The notes below the pieces were generated by a model. The model ran no database searches. It worked only from the letters and a program-made list of their open reading frames with translations, and was not told the DNA's origin. Shown one piece after another: positions 9,212 through 18,163 of a DNA stretch of 64,000 bases. The stretch is taken from the NCBI RefSeq assembly GCF_025195085.2, contig NZ_JANAVY020000007.1:1-64000 (forward strand), read 5' to 3'. The translations under genes and the position numbers were made by a program. This stretch comes from Vibrio intestinalis (GTDB lineage Bacteria; Pseudomonadota; Gammaproteobacteria; Enterobacterales; Vibrionaceae). Within the stretch, counting starts at the first letter, position 1. Each line of letters begins with the position of its first letter.

Positions 9212-10840
9212 CTATCGTTCACTCCCATCCTTGGTTGCGGCGAACGAAAATGCATTGGGCGGCGGGGCAGAATAGCCATGTTGCTTGCCTGTCACTACCC
9301 AATTGTTCCAGTTTGGTGGTAAGTCTAAACTATTGAGTTCTGATAGTAATTTGTTTAGGTGCTCATCGTGGATGCAGTCAAAGCGGTCACATTGAGCATG
9401 TAAATATTGAATCTTCGCTTCAGACGAGTGAGGGTATTGTTTGAGTAAATCTTGATAAAGTACCAACTCGCTATTGTTCTGGTGAAAATCAAATCCGCTG
9501 TAGGCAGCGTCTTCATTTTGGAAGAATCGTTTCGGCAGCTGAATGTTATTTGGATTAGCCCCGCGCGATTTCAATACGCTGACTAAGGTGCGTGAGATTT
9601 CTCGCTCGCCAAATAAGTCCAGTGCGGGCAAATATTCCAGTAATAAGATGACTGGACACTCAAACAACTCATCATAATAATTCGCTAAGCTTTGTAGCAG
9701 TTTACGGTGGCCAAGCGCCTCATTATTTTCATGGATCAACACATGACATTGGAAAATCAGATGTATCGATTGTAAGTGTTGAATCCGCTTTGGCGTCAGG
9801 CGTCGACTCGCGGTGTGGATAAACTGATTAGCATGATGCAATAGGTCGGTTTTAGCCGTGGTGCTTTCCGTTTGCAGATAGGTTTTTTCCAGTGATTGAA
9901 AATGGCCTATCACGGCTTTTAACCAATTGACATCGGCCATCGACATATGTTGTGCGTAGCTAAGGCCGACTTTGTAAAGAGGGGCTTTTTTGTTTGCTAC
10001 TGCCAACAACTGGCTGGCATGAGAAGCGCGTTCACCAATGCTTGGGGTTAATTCAAACGCTTTTACCGCCCATATGGCCGCTTGTTCGTGTTGTTCTGAA
10101 TCCGCATAGAGTTGAGAAATCGTATCAATCACTCGAATCGATAAAGGGTTTTCAATTAAGAACTGGTGCAACTCTTCGAGGGCTTGCGTAGTGTTATTGT
10201 CTCTATGCAGCAAGTGGGCAATCGCGCACATTTTAGAAGCGTGGCAGGATGTCGAAGAGAGCGTGATATACACATCCAGTAAATCCCATTGGTTTTGCTG
10301 CATGAAGTGCTCGATCAAATGGGCCTCAAGGCTGATGCTAAAGCCAGAACGATTGATCATTTCAAACAGGGTTGCGGCGTCAACGGTTCTATGGGAGAAG
10401 AGGTATTGATTGATTTGAACGAGCTTTTGGCTTTCTCTATGTATCACTAGGAGCTTTTCGGCCAACGAACTATTGCTCAATGGTTTAGTGACAAAGTGAC
10501 GGACTTTGCCTGAAAGAGCAGTTAACACCGTCTCTTGACGCGCATCACCGGAGATCATCAATACCCCAGTGGAGTCACCAATTAAGCGGTTTCGATAGAG
10601 CAGCATAGCCAATTCGTAACCGGTTAAGTTTTGTTCTAAATGGTAGTCGAGAATGAGTACATCAAAGTGTCTAGATTCAATGGCTTTGATTGCGTTTTGA
10701 TAGCGTTCAACGGTGGTGATTTGGTTGTGCTCAAGCCCCAGCGCAAGAAGCTGTTGTTTCAACAACAGTAAAGCGGTGCTTGAATCATCCACAATAAGCA
10801 CTTTCATTTGCTTGATGTATTTTACATCCGCTTTTTTCAA
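9212..10840 (-). CDS. Receiver-domain protein with TPR-like C-terminus (VieB-like architecture)
   Basis: A 542-residue protein. Residues about 12-135 are a CheY-like receiver with acidic pocket DD18-19, phospho-acceptor Asp65 (VLILDYHL), a Thr/Ser-type residue in VLMISGD and Lys in FVTKPL. The rest is a long all-helical region with TPR-like units (for example QLYADSEQHEQAAIWAVKAF) and no DNA-binding or enzymatic output. The same architecture occurs at 55595-57271 in this window and in Vibrio cholerae VieB. It probably signals by phosphorylation-dependent protein contacts. No kinase gene is adjacent, so its phosphodonor is elsewhere. Confidence 0.78.
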   Translation of the reverse strand: MKKADVKYIKQMKVLIVDDSSTALLLLKQQLLALGLEHNQITTVERYQNAIKAIESRHFDVLILDYHLEQNLTGYELAMLLYRNRLIGDSTGVLMISGDARQETVLTALSGKVRHFVTKPLSNSSLAEKLLVIHRESQKLVQINQYLFSHRTVDAATLFEMINRSGFSISLEAHLIEHFMQQNQWDLLDVYITLSSTSCHASKMCAIAHLLHRDNNTTQALEELHQFLIENPLSIRVIDTISQLYADSEQHEQAAIWAVKAFELTPSIGERASHASQLLAVANKKAPLYKVGLSYAQHMSMADVNWLKAVIGHFQSLEKTYLQTESTTAKTDLLHHANQFIHTASRRLTPKRIQHLQSIHLIFQCHVLIHENNEALGHRKLLQSLANYYDELFECPVILLLEYLPALDLFGEREISRTLVSVLKSRGANPNNIQLPKRFFQNEDAAYSGFDFHQNNSELVLYQDLLKQYPHSSEAKIQYLHAQCDRFDCIHDEHLNKLLSELNSLDLPPNWNNWVVTGKQHGYSAPPPNAFSFAATKDGSER

Positions 10841-11141
10841 GTCAGCCTCCTGCCAACAAAATTAAGCCATTAGTATGATGTTAGTCTACATGTTTCATAA
10901 TGGGCAAGTTATTCATTTAAAGGGAAGAGGGTGTAAGGTTTTTAAGCGGTATTTATGGTATTTCGTTGTGAATAAGTACCAAGAGATTCGAGACTAGAGT
11001 GCTATAAAATTGAGTAAATGAGATTTGAGAGTGATTTTGTTGCTTGATCAGCTAATCGTATTGAGTTTGGTAAAAACGCTTTTCTCCAAACCTGCAAACA
11101 GGTAATAAAAAGCCCAAAGTATTCACTTTGGGCAAGCAGGA
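10841..11141. other. Intergenic region with promoter space and a terminator
   Basis: About 300 bases with no convincing gene. The left side is the leader of the receiver-TPR gene. The right end holds a terminator for the minus-strand transporter: stem GCCCAAAGT / ACTTTGGGC at 11112-11133, followed on the minus strand by a T-run. Confidence 0.6.
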
Positions 11142-12035
11142 TTAGCTAGTGATATTCATGGTGAGTTGTAAGTTTAGATCCAGTGGTGACAACTTCTGCT
11201 TCAATAGACGGCGAGCTTTTTCAATTTCAGCGACTTCAACGTGTTTGTTGTCACAATGCACATCGATATTCACTCTCAGCTCTTGGCCAACTTTAGCAAC
11301 ACCAGCAAGTTCCATATGTTGTGAGACTTGCTTATCGATATTGGTGACTTGCTGATTCACCGCTTGGTGGATATCGTCACTTGGCTTCATCATCAGTAGC
11401 TCTTTAACCGCCTGACGTAACATGCCAAATGGTACTTTGATGAAGTAGAAAGACATCGAAATCATCATCATTGGGTCAGCGTAGACACTTAGGTATGCAA
11501 ATGGTGTTAACGTTACGATAAACGCACTCACAAAGCCTAAAGTCACAGTCACGCTCAATAGGGTATCCATTTGCCACTGCTTAGCTTCGGCCTCAATCAA
11601 ACCTGAAGAAAACTGTTTGGATTTGTTGGCGATATACCACCAACCGTAACCACAACCGATCACGTTGACCACACCAAACAGCGTTGCAATCGATGGGTCA
11701 ACAGCGCGACCACCAGTGAACATAGAACTCACCGCTGAATACAATGAGTAACCTACAATCGTAAGGATCACACCACCTTTGATCGCAATGACCACAGGTT
11801 CAATAACCGCTTTACCAAATTGGAATTGGTCCTTTGTAGGGCGGTTGATATAACGCGAAGCTGCCAGTGACAATAATGTTAACAGTAGGCTGACTAACGA
11901 ATAGACACCGTCAAATACGATGACCAAAGAACCCACCCATAAGCCAAGCACAAGCCCACCAACAGCAAAGCCCGACGCTAAAAGGGCTGAGAAGGTTAGG
12001 ATACGGTTTTCATTTTGGCTTGTTTGGGCACACAT
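11142..12035 (-). CDS. Cation diffusion facilitator (CDF) family transporter
   Basis: A 297-residue inner-membrane protein with the CDF layout: about six membrane helices in residues 12-215, then a cytoplasmic alpha/beta domain (VGQELRVNIDVHCDN). Metal-site positions appear in helix 2 (VIVFDGVYSL) and helix 5 (KQWQMDTLLS), though the usual AxxxHxxxD His is not obvious, so the metal preference is unclear. These carriers export divalent metals such as Zn, Fe, Mn or Co in exchange for protons. It stands alone with its own terminator. A minor possibility is a CDF-like member with altered substrate. Confidence 0.85.
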   Translation of the reverse strand: MCAQTSQNENRILTFSALLASGFAVGGLVLGLWVGSLVIVFDGVYSLVSLLLTLLSLAASRYINRPTKDQFQFGKAVIEPVVIAIKGGVILTIVGYSLYSAVSSMFTGGRAVDPSIATLFGVVNVIGCGYGWWYIANKSKQFSSGLIEAEAKQWQMDTLLSVTVTLGFVSAFIVTLTPFAYLSVYADPMMMISMSFYFIKVPFGMLRQAVKELLMMKPSDDIHQAVNQQVTNIDKQVSQHMELAGVAKVGQELRVNIDVHCDNKHVEVAEIEKARRLLKQKLSPLDLNLQLTMNITS

Positions 12036-12228
12036 AATGAATTCTCAATTAAAATCTTACTGACATTCTTCAAATATCTGGGCAAATATACAAACTACTT
12101 CTGCCTCTTGAGTCAGTGTAAATTCATTGGGAATGTTAAATTTTAATTTAAATCAATGACTTATGTTGATTTTTTGCTGTCAACAAAATTGACTCTGGCT
12201 GTTTTTTACGCGGAGAGATTTGATTGAT

Positions 12229-13107
12229 TTAAAAATCAAATAGATATTCGTTCAGTTTGTCTGCGAGCCAAGACATACCAGGGTGCTCTGCACGCCCCAC
12301 CGCCGTAAACATACAAAAGTCTTCTTGAGTCATGCCGTAGGTGTGCTTAATGACGGCAAGATCTTGTTTTCTTAAGTGGTGACGAATTAACGGCTCTGGC
12401 AATACGCCCCATGCGTTTTCAGTAAGGATTGTGTTGAGAATGTAGTCGAAGCTAGAAAAACCAATATGGCGCAATGAGAGCGGCTGTAGCTCAGGGTTAT
12501 CTTTCTCGTTGAGATACACCATAACTGCTTGCATCGAGTTACGCAGTTCATTGTCGGATACCCGGCGCATTTTGCTTAAAGGGTTGGCAGCATTACATAC
12601 CGACATCATGCGGATCTTACCCAGTGGCTGATAGGTCACGTGAGGGTCATCAATGCGTTCGTAATCGACGCCAAAAGCAAAGTCGACTTGTCCTGTAACC
12701 ACGAGGTTTGCCAAATCACCGGATGACGCCAATACGATATTAAAGGCGGTGGCGGGGAAGCGTTTATTAAGTCGATGCGCTAAATCTTGCCACATTTCAT
12801 CGGGTAGTGAGTCGTCTCGTGCTATCCAAACCTCTGCGTTGAACTCACCAGTAACTTGCGCGCAAGTCTGTTTAATGCGCGCTTCGGTGACGAGTAAGTT
12901 TTCGCAATCTTTATAGATCGCTTTTCCTGCTTCTGATAGCGAGAGGTGGTTACCAGTACGCACAAATAGTTCAGTGCTAAGCTCTTTCTCTAGTGCCTTG
13001 ATAGACATACTGAGTTTGGTGCGATTGCAATCGAGTTGGCGCGCCGCCTCTGAAACAGAGCCAGTGTCTGCGACGATACAAAAAGCCTGAATTTGCGACA
13101 GATTCAT
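12229..13107 (-). CDS. LysR-family transcriptional regulator
   Basis: A 292-residue LTTR. The N-terminal winged helix has the standard form (LSQIQAFCIVADTGSVSEAA to about residue 60). A type 2 periplasmic-binding-like effector domain follows, from about residue 90 to 290. The helix-turn-helix has AARQLDCNRTKLSMSIKALE, an unusual variant of the common AAxxLxxSQPAVSxxI pattern. The nearest divergent gene is the methyltransferase at 13391, a plausible but unproven target across the 283-base gap. The effector is unknown. Confidence 0.88.
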   Translation of the reverse strand: MNLSQIQAFCIVADTGSVSEAARQLDCNRTKLSMSIKALEKELSTELFVRTGNHLSLSEAGKAIYKDCENLLVTEARIKQTCAQVTGEFNAEVWIARDDSLPDEMWQDLAHRLNKRFPATAFNIVLASSGDLANLVVTGQVDFAFGVDYERIDDPHVTYQPLGKIRMMSVCNAANPLSKMRRVSDNELRNSMQAVMVYLNEKDNPELQPLSLRHIGFSSFDYILNTILTENAWGVLPEPLIRHHLRKQDLAVIKHTYGMTQEDFCMFTAVGRAEHPGMSWLADKLNEYLFDF

Positions 13108-13390
13108 ACAATAGCCTGCTATCGATTAGGGTAAATGATCTATATAGTATTCGTTGACGTTAAATGTGTTTTATGCATAAATGCGGCATGTTTATTCATC
13201 TTTGCGTTTGACGAATAGTATGTAATCATTGTTTTTCTCGCACATAAACGTGTAACAGTACAGCGCTAAGCTGTTGAAGTATATTAATTGAAGTTTGGTT
13301 CTATGTCTGTTTGGCAGACGTCAAAATTAATATATTGTTGGTTAACGCGAGGAATTCGCCTTCAGTAGGCATGATGTCAGGGAGAGTATT

Positions 13391-13972
13391 ATGACTATCG
13401 ATTGGGATGAGCACGCCCAAAACTGGGAAAATGATCCAGCCACCATTACCTTTGCAGAAGAAGCTTTTTCAAGCTTAGTAAAAGAGGTCGATATCAGCGG
13501 CAGGCACGTCTTGGACTTTGGCTGCGGTACCGGGTTGCTCAGTGAAAGAATGTCGCAGCGAGTAAAAGACATTGTCGCTTTGGATGGCTCAGAGGCCATG
13601 ATTGAGCAATTGGATAAAAAATCACTCTACAACGTTGAGCCAGTGGTGGACTTTCTTACTCGCGGATTAGTGGCAATGCACCCAGCATTCCGTAATCAGT
13701 TTGATTTAGTGGTCGCGTCATCCGTCTGCGGCTTGATTGATAACTACGCTGACGTGTCAGACATTATCTATAGCCTGCTCGAAAAAGGCGGTTACTTTGT
13801 TCATTGGGATTGGCTTGCTTCGGCGCAAGATGAAGAACTGGCCATGAGCCCAGATTATGTAGAGCGTGTTTTAACTGGTGTTGGCTTTAAAGAAGTGACG
13901 TGCAGTGTGCCGTTTGATGTATCAACTACTCAAGGCATGTTCCGCGTGCTTATGGTGGTGGCGCGCAAATAG
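13391..13972 (+). CDS. Class I SAM-dependent methyltransferase
   Basis: A 193-residue Rossmann-fold methyltransferase. Motif I is VLDFGCGTGLLSE (residues about 38-50), the acidic motif is VALDGSEAMIEQL, and motif IV is FDLVVASSVCGLI. Short length and lack of extra domains fit small-molecule methyltransferases of the methyltransferase type 11/12 group; the substrate is unknown. The last 23 bases overlap the convergent acetoacetyl-CoA synthetase gene. The ribosome site AGGGAGAGTATT precedes the ATG. Confidence 0.85.
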   Translation: MTIDWDEHAQNWENDPATITFAEEAFSSLVKEVDISGRHVLDFGCGTGLLSERMSQRVKDIVALDGSEAMIEQLDKKSLYNVEPVVDFLTRGLVAMHPAFRNQFDLVVASSVCGLIDNYADVSDIIYSLLEKGGYFVHWDWLASAQDEELAMSPDYVERVLTGVGFKEVTCSVPFDVSTTQGMFRVLMVVARK

Positions 13973-15944
13973 CCTCACCTATGGCTGAAATTTCCTTTAA
14001 GACCTCGGGGTTGGCAATAGCGCCGAGGTTTTCTATTTCATGACCTTGTAACAACTGTTTTACCGCCAATTCCACCAATTTTCCCGAGCGTGTTTTCGGT
14101 ATCGAACTGACCGCATGAATTTGCCATGGCACGTGTCTTGGTGAACACTGAATCCTGATATAACGTTTTATCTGCTCGATTTTTCCAATACTCAGCGTTT
14201 TACCTTGTTGCATCTCTACCAGCAGTACAATCTTTTCGTCATTGTCTGCGGGATAACCCACGGCAATACAGTCAGTAATTTCTGCTATTTGATTGACTTG
14301 ACGATAAATCTCTCCTGTACCAATTCGCACGCCTCCGGGGTTTAAGGTTGCGTCGCTGCGACCAAAAAACCGCATCCCGCCAGTCTTAGTTTGCATAACA
14401 TCATCACCGTGGTGCCAAGTATTGCTAAAGCGCTGCCAATACGCTTGGTGATAGCGACTGCCATCATCGTCATGCCAAAAGCCTGAAGGCTGATTGGGAA
14501 AGCTATTGCGACAAACCAGTTCGCCTCTATGCTCTGTAATAGCTACGCCTTGTTGATCAAATGCCGCAACATCCATGCCTAGTGCTGGCCCTTGGCATTC
14601 ACCTCGATAAACGGGGGAGATGGGATTGCCCAACACAAAACAGCCGCAAATGTCGGTGCCGCCTGAGATCGAAGCCAGATGTAAGTCTTGCTTGATATGC
14701 TGATAAACAAAATCGAACTGCTCAGGGTAGAGCACTGAGCCTGTCGAGCATAAGGTGCGCAACGCAGGAAGGGCAAAGTGCCGATTAGGATGATATTGCT
14801 GTTTTTGTAATGCTTCTAGGTATTTTGCTGATGTGCCAAACAAGCTGATGCTATGTTGGCGCGTAAACTGCCAAAGCCTATTTATATCAGGGTAGGTCGG
14901 GCTGCCATCGTAAATACACAAGCAAGCGCCAGAGGCTAAGGCTGATACGTGCCAGTTCCACATCATCCAACCGCATGTGGTGAAATAAAATACGCGATCA
15001 CTAGGTTTAATATCACAATGCAGTTGATGCTCTTTAAGGTGATTGAGCAAAGTGCCGCCTACGGTGTGAATAATGCATTTGGGTTTGCCAGTCGTCCCTG
15101 AGGAATAGAGAACAAAAAGCGGGTGATTAAAACTGGCTTGGTAATAGTGGATGTTAGTGGCAGAGAACGTTGTGAGCAGCGTTTGCCACTCGGTGCTTGG
15201 TATAGAGCTATCTAGCTCTAGGGCTTTATCAATTAAGCAAATACCCTTTAATGAGCCCAGTTTGGCCTGCAATGCAGAGACTTTATCCTGCATATCGTAG
15301 TGCTGGCCGCCAAATTGATATTGTGCACATGTAAACAGCGCCTTGGGTGCAACTTGGCCAAACCTTTCGGTCACGCTGTCTATGCCAAAATCGGGAGAGC
15401 AGGATGTCCACACTGCGCCTAAACTGGTGGCAGCAAGCATCGCTATTACACTGTGATAGCTATAAGGCAGGTAACCAGCGACGATGTCACCTGCTTTTAT
15501 GTCTAATGAGATAAGCCATTGCTGAATGCAAGACACTTGTTGTTTTAGTGTTTGCCAGGTTATCTGTAGATGCTCTCCAGACTCATGTTGGTAAATGATG
15601 GCTAATTCATCATCGGCCATGTTGGGAAGTTCAAGTAAGTTTTCAGCGTAGTTGAGTTTGCATTCAGGGAACCATAAAGTGTCACGCGCGGGCACGGCTT
15701 TCTGATCAAGGCGTCGTTTGGGGGCTCCCAATAGTTTAATCGGCGGGTTTTGTTCTCCTATCACGTGCGCGTATTGCCACCACAATTGCCAAAAAGTATC
15801 ACTATGTTGTATCGACCACGCGTGCAAAGCGGCGTAATCCGATAACGTAATGCCTTTGGTGGATAGAAAGGACATAAACGACATCAGGTTCGAATGTTGG
15901 ATACGATTGGCAGATGGTACCCAGCAAGGGCTCGATTCAGACAT
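13950..15944 (-). CDS. Acetoacetyl-CoA synthetase (acetoacetate-CoA ligase)
   Basis: A 664-residue adenylate-forming enzyme converting acetoacetate, ATP and CoA to acetoacetyl-CoA. The N-terminal ACAS region, the AMP-binding P-loop (VLYSSGTTGKPKCIIHT near residue 280) and the C-terminal lysine region (PKTRSGKLVELAVK near 625) are all present, with full family length. SGGTDICGCFVLGNP is characteristic of AACS rather than acetyl-CoA synthetase. It is divergent from phhA and could be co-controlled, since phenylalanine/tyrosine breakdown yields acetoacetate. That functional link supports the assignment but is inference. It overlaps the convergent methyltransferase by 23 bases. Confidence 0.9.
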   Translation of the reverse strand: MSESSPCWVPSANRIQHSNLMSFMSFLSTKGITLSDYAALHAWSIQHSDTFWQLWWQYAHVIGEQNPPIKLLGAPKRRLDQKAVPARDTLWFPECKLNYAENLLELPNMADDELAIIYQHESGEHLQITWQTLKQQVSCIQQWLISLDIKAGDIVAGYLPYSYHSVIAMLAATSLGAVWTSCSPDFGIDSVTERFGQVAPKALFTCAQYQFGGQHYDMQDKVSALQAKLGSLKGICLIDKALELDSSIPSTEWQTLLTTFSATNIHYYQASFNHPLFVLYSSGTTGKPKCIIHTVGGTLLNHLKEHQLHCDIKPSDRVFYFTTCGWMMWNWHVSALASGACLCIYDGSPTYPDINRLWQFTRQHSISLFGTSAKYLEALQKQQYHPNRHFALPALRTLCSTGSVLYPEQFDFVYQHIKQDLHLASISGGTDICGCFVLGNPISPVYRGECQGPALGMDVAAFDQQGVAITEHRGELVCRNSFPNQPSGFWHDDDGSRYHQAYWQRFSNTWHHGDDVMQTKTGGMRFFGRSDATLNPGGVRIGTGEIYRQVNQIAEITDCIAVGYPADNDEKIVLLVEMQQGKTLSIGKIEQIKRYIRIQCSPRHVPWQIHAVSSIPKTRSGKLVELAVKQLLQGHEIENLGAIANPEVLKEISAIGEAICAPPP

Positions 15945-16035
15945 AAACTACACCTCCTAGCGTCATATAAGTATTTACCGTTATTGACCATTTTCAAATT
16001 GAAGCAATGAAACGAGCGTTAACCAAAACTGCGTG

Positions 16036-16053
16036 TGTAAAAAATATGTTACA
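16036..16053 (+). promoter_or_regulatory. TyrR-like box upstream of phhA
   Basis: TGTAAA-N6-GTTACA matches the TyrR/PhhR consensus TGTAAA-N6-TTTACA at 11 of 12 defined positions. It sits 95 bases before the phhA start and between phhA and the divergent acetoacetyl-CoA synthetase gene, so it could control both. Confidence 0.6.
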
Positions 16054-16147
16054 AAATTCAGTGCTCATGTAAGCGTCAAATAGCGGAACAATCTCTGAAA
16101 TTGCCATAAGGTTTAGATAGGGAGTTTTGATTTTAGGTAGGTGCAGT

Positions 16148-16933
16148 ATGACTCAGTATCAATCTAAGCCAGTCGACACGGAAGGTCGAATTGCGTGGGA
16201 CGATAACGAAAACTCAATCTGGCATGATTTAGTACAGCGGCAACAGCAACTGGTACAAACAAGGGCATGTCGTGCCTACCTTGATGGCTTAAAACTTCTG
16301 GACTTACCCACCGAACGCGCACCGCACTTATATGAAATCAACCGAGTTTTGCTTGCAACCACAGGTTGGCGGGTAGAGCCGGTACCTGCATTAATCAGCT
16401 TTGACCGATTTTTTGCATTATTGGCGGCTAAGCGTTTCCCAGTCGCGACCTTTCTTCGCTCGCGAGATGAGTTTGATTACCTGCAAGAGCCAGATTTCTT
16501 CCACGAAATTTATGGCCACTGCGCTATGTTGACCAATCCAGACTTTGCTCACTTTACTCATGTTTATGGACAACTAGGGCAAGCCGCTGAGCCAGCAGAA
16601 CGTGCTTATCTCGCACGGCTCTATTGGTTTACCGTTGAGTTTGGCCTAGTTGAGGAGATGGGTAAGCTGAAAATCTATGGTGGCGGCATTCTTTCATCTC
16701 CAGGTGAGACTCGTTATGCCCTTGAAAGTGATCAAGCTCAGCGGGTGGAGTTTTTGATTAACCGCGTACTTAGAACCCCTTATCGTATCGATATCATGCA
16801 ACCTATTTATTTTGTGTTGGGTGAAATTAGTCATTTGTACCAACTCAGTCAGGTCGATCTGATGCAAGAAGTAGGCAAAGCGCAGCAGCAAGGACTATTT
16901 GCACCATTGTTTGAGCAAAAGGCGGCAATTTAA
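16148..16933 (+). CDS. phhA: Phenylalanine 4-monooxygenase
   Basis: A 261-residue pterin-dependent aromatic amino-acid hydroxylase that converts phenylalanine to tyrosine using tetrahydrobiopterin or a related pterin and O2. The iron ligands are His119 and His124 (FFHEIYGHCAM) and Glu164 (FTVEFGLVEE). Other family blocks are RVEPVPALISFDRFFALLA and LKIYGGGILSSPGE. I chose the ATG at 16148, which has AGGTAGG seven bases upstream, over a TTG at 16127. Length matches bacterial PhhA. It is followed 23 bases later by the pterin-recycling dehydratase gene, forming the usual phhAB operon, with a TyrR-like box upstream. Confidence 0.96.
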   Translation: MTQYQSKPVDTEGRIAWDDNENSIWHDLVQRQQQLVQTRACRAYLDGLKLLDLPTERAPHLYEINRVLLATTGWRVEPVPALISFDRFFALLAAKRFPVATFLRSRDEFDYLQEPDFFHEIYGHCAMLTNPDFAHFTHVYGQLGQAAEPAERAYLARLYWFTVEFGLVEEMGKLKIYGGGILSSPGETRYALESDQAQRVEFLINRVLRTPYRIDIMQPIYFVLGEISHLYQLSQVDLMQEVGKAQQQGLFAPLFEQKAAI

Positions 16934-16956
16934 AAGCAACTAATGAGGGAAGAAAC

Positions 16957-17301
16957 ATGTTAATAAACAAACAGTGTGCGCCGTGCAATGGCGAGTCTCA
17001 AGCGTTGAGCACGGATCAGCAAAATGCATTGCTCAAACAATTGGTTGATTGGCAAAGAGTGGTGAGAAATGATGTACCACAATTAGAAAAGAGCTATCGC
17101 TTCAAGAACTTTAAATTGGCGTGGGCATTTAGCGATAAAGTGGCTTCATTAGCAGAGGAAGAGTTTCATCACCCAACGATTGTACTGGAGTGGGGTAAAG
17201 TCACGGTTACGTGGTGGAGCCATTCAATAAAAGGACTACATGAAAACGACTTTATCTGCGCCGCCAAATGCGATGCGCTGTTTGAAAGCAACCAAGGCTA
17301 A
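16957..17301 (+). CDS. phhB: Pterin-4a-carbinolamine dehydratase
   Basis: A 114-residue enzyme that dehydrates the 4a-hydroxypterin left by PhhA, allowing cofactor recycling. The family signature is clear: YRFKNFKLAWAFSDKVASLA followed by EEEFHHPTIVLEWGKVTVTW, with the catalytic paired histidines in FHHP and a third His in WWSHSIKGL. It has a good ribosome site (GAGGGAAGAAAC before ATG) and forms an operon with phhA. Confidence 0.95.
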   Translation: MLINKQCAPCNGESQALSTDQQNALLKQLVDWQRVVRNDVPQLEKSYRFKNFKLAWAFSDKVASLAEEEFHHPTIVLEWGKVTVTWWSHSIKGLHENDFICAAKCDALFESNQG

Positions 17302-17358
17302 AGTTTTCACCAACTTGCCGTTATAGTAGTTAAGCTTTAATTTAACTTGGACGGTAAA

Positions 17359-18021
17359 ATGAAAAAAGTACTGATGGTTGTGTTACTACTGGTGGGCATT
17401 GCGCTTGCTGGTGGTGGGTACTATATGTTTTATCTAAAACCAAGCCAAGATGCACAGCAGGAAGAGCAAGAGCCAGAACCTGCCGCTAAACCTGTTCAAA
17501 CCGAACCTATCCCTGTTCCTGAACCTGTACCTGAGAAAACGGACTACTACGTTAGCCCAGAAAAACTCGGTGTGCGAGAAGCACCTAATTACGATGCGTT
17601 TATTGAATCCGTTCATTATCGTGGTGACAAGCTGCACGTGTTAGAAAAGCGCGATGGTTGGGGACGAATCTCGCCGTATTACGTATATAAAGAAAATGGC
17701 CCTGAAGTGGCGGAATGGGTGCCGATGGAGGCATTACTTGAAGTGCCGCCAACCATCACCAAGCAGCAACGTATTGAGACAATCAGCAAATACATTGAAG
17801 GCTCGGATGACTTTAAACAGTACTTTGATGTGTTTATTAAAACCACCGACGATTTGATCAAAGAAGGGATTTGCATTCCGCTCGATTTCGAAGAACTGAA
17901 TGGCTGGGTTCGCTCAGTGACTTACAAAGAAGAAGACGTGTACTTTGTTTATTGCGGCGGCTACAAGCAAGCGAATAAGATCTATCTCAACGTTCAAACC
18001 GGTAAGATATTTTACCGTTAA
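17359..18021 (+). CDS. Membrane-anchored SH3-like protein
   Basis: A 220-residue protein. An N-terminal membrane anchor (residues about 4-24) is followed by a short acidic and Pro-rich linker (residues 28-60). A bacterial SH3-like module covers about residues 62-125 (YYVSPEKLGVREAPNYDAF, HVLEKRDGWGRISPYY). The C-terminal domain (about 130-220) is unassigned and ends with YLNVQTGKIFYR. ATG 17359 is preferred over an upstream TTG at 17347. It probably faces the periplasm and may bind cell-wall material; no function can be assigned. Confidence 0.65.
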   Translation: MKKVLMVVLLLVGIALAGGGYYMFYLKPSQDAQQEEQEPEPAAKPVQTEPIPVPEPVPEKTDYYVSPEKLGVREAPNYDAFIESVHYRGDKLHVLEKRDGWGRISPYYVYKENGPEVAEWVPMEALLEVPPTITKQQRIETISKYIEGSDDFKQYFDVFIKTTDDLIKEGICIPLDFEELNGWVRSVTYKEEDVYFVYCGGYKQANKIYLNVQTGKIFYR

Positions 18022-18044
18022 TTGTTTTCTATCCGAATGAAACT

Positions 18045-18072
18045 AAAGGGGTTTACATTGTAAATCCCTTTT
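18045..18072 (+). terminator. Intrinsic terminator after the SH3-like gene
   Basis: The stem AAAGGGGTTTACA / TGTAAATCCCTTT is followed by TTTAG, directly downstream of the stop at 18021. Confidence 0.7.
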
Positions 18073-18163
18073 TAGTTTGTGCCGAATCAAAACATGGTTT
18101 AGAGTGAGCCCTTCGCGGTGTTTCATCACGTTTGACACCCATTAAGAACAAGTAGGACGGGCC

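Noticed and set aside
16075..16110. Sigma-54 promoter before phhA, as in Pseudomonas
   Set aside because: No GG-N10-GC pair with the correct TGGCAC/TTGC context was found.
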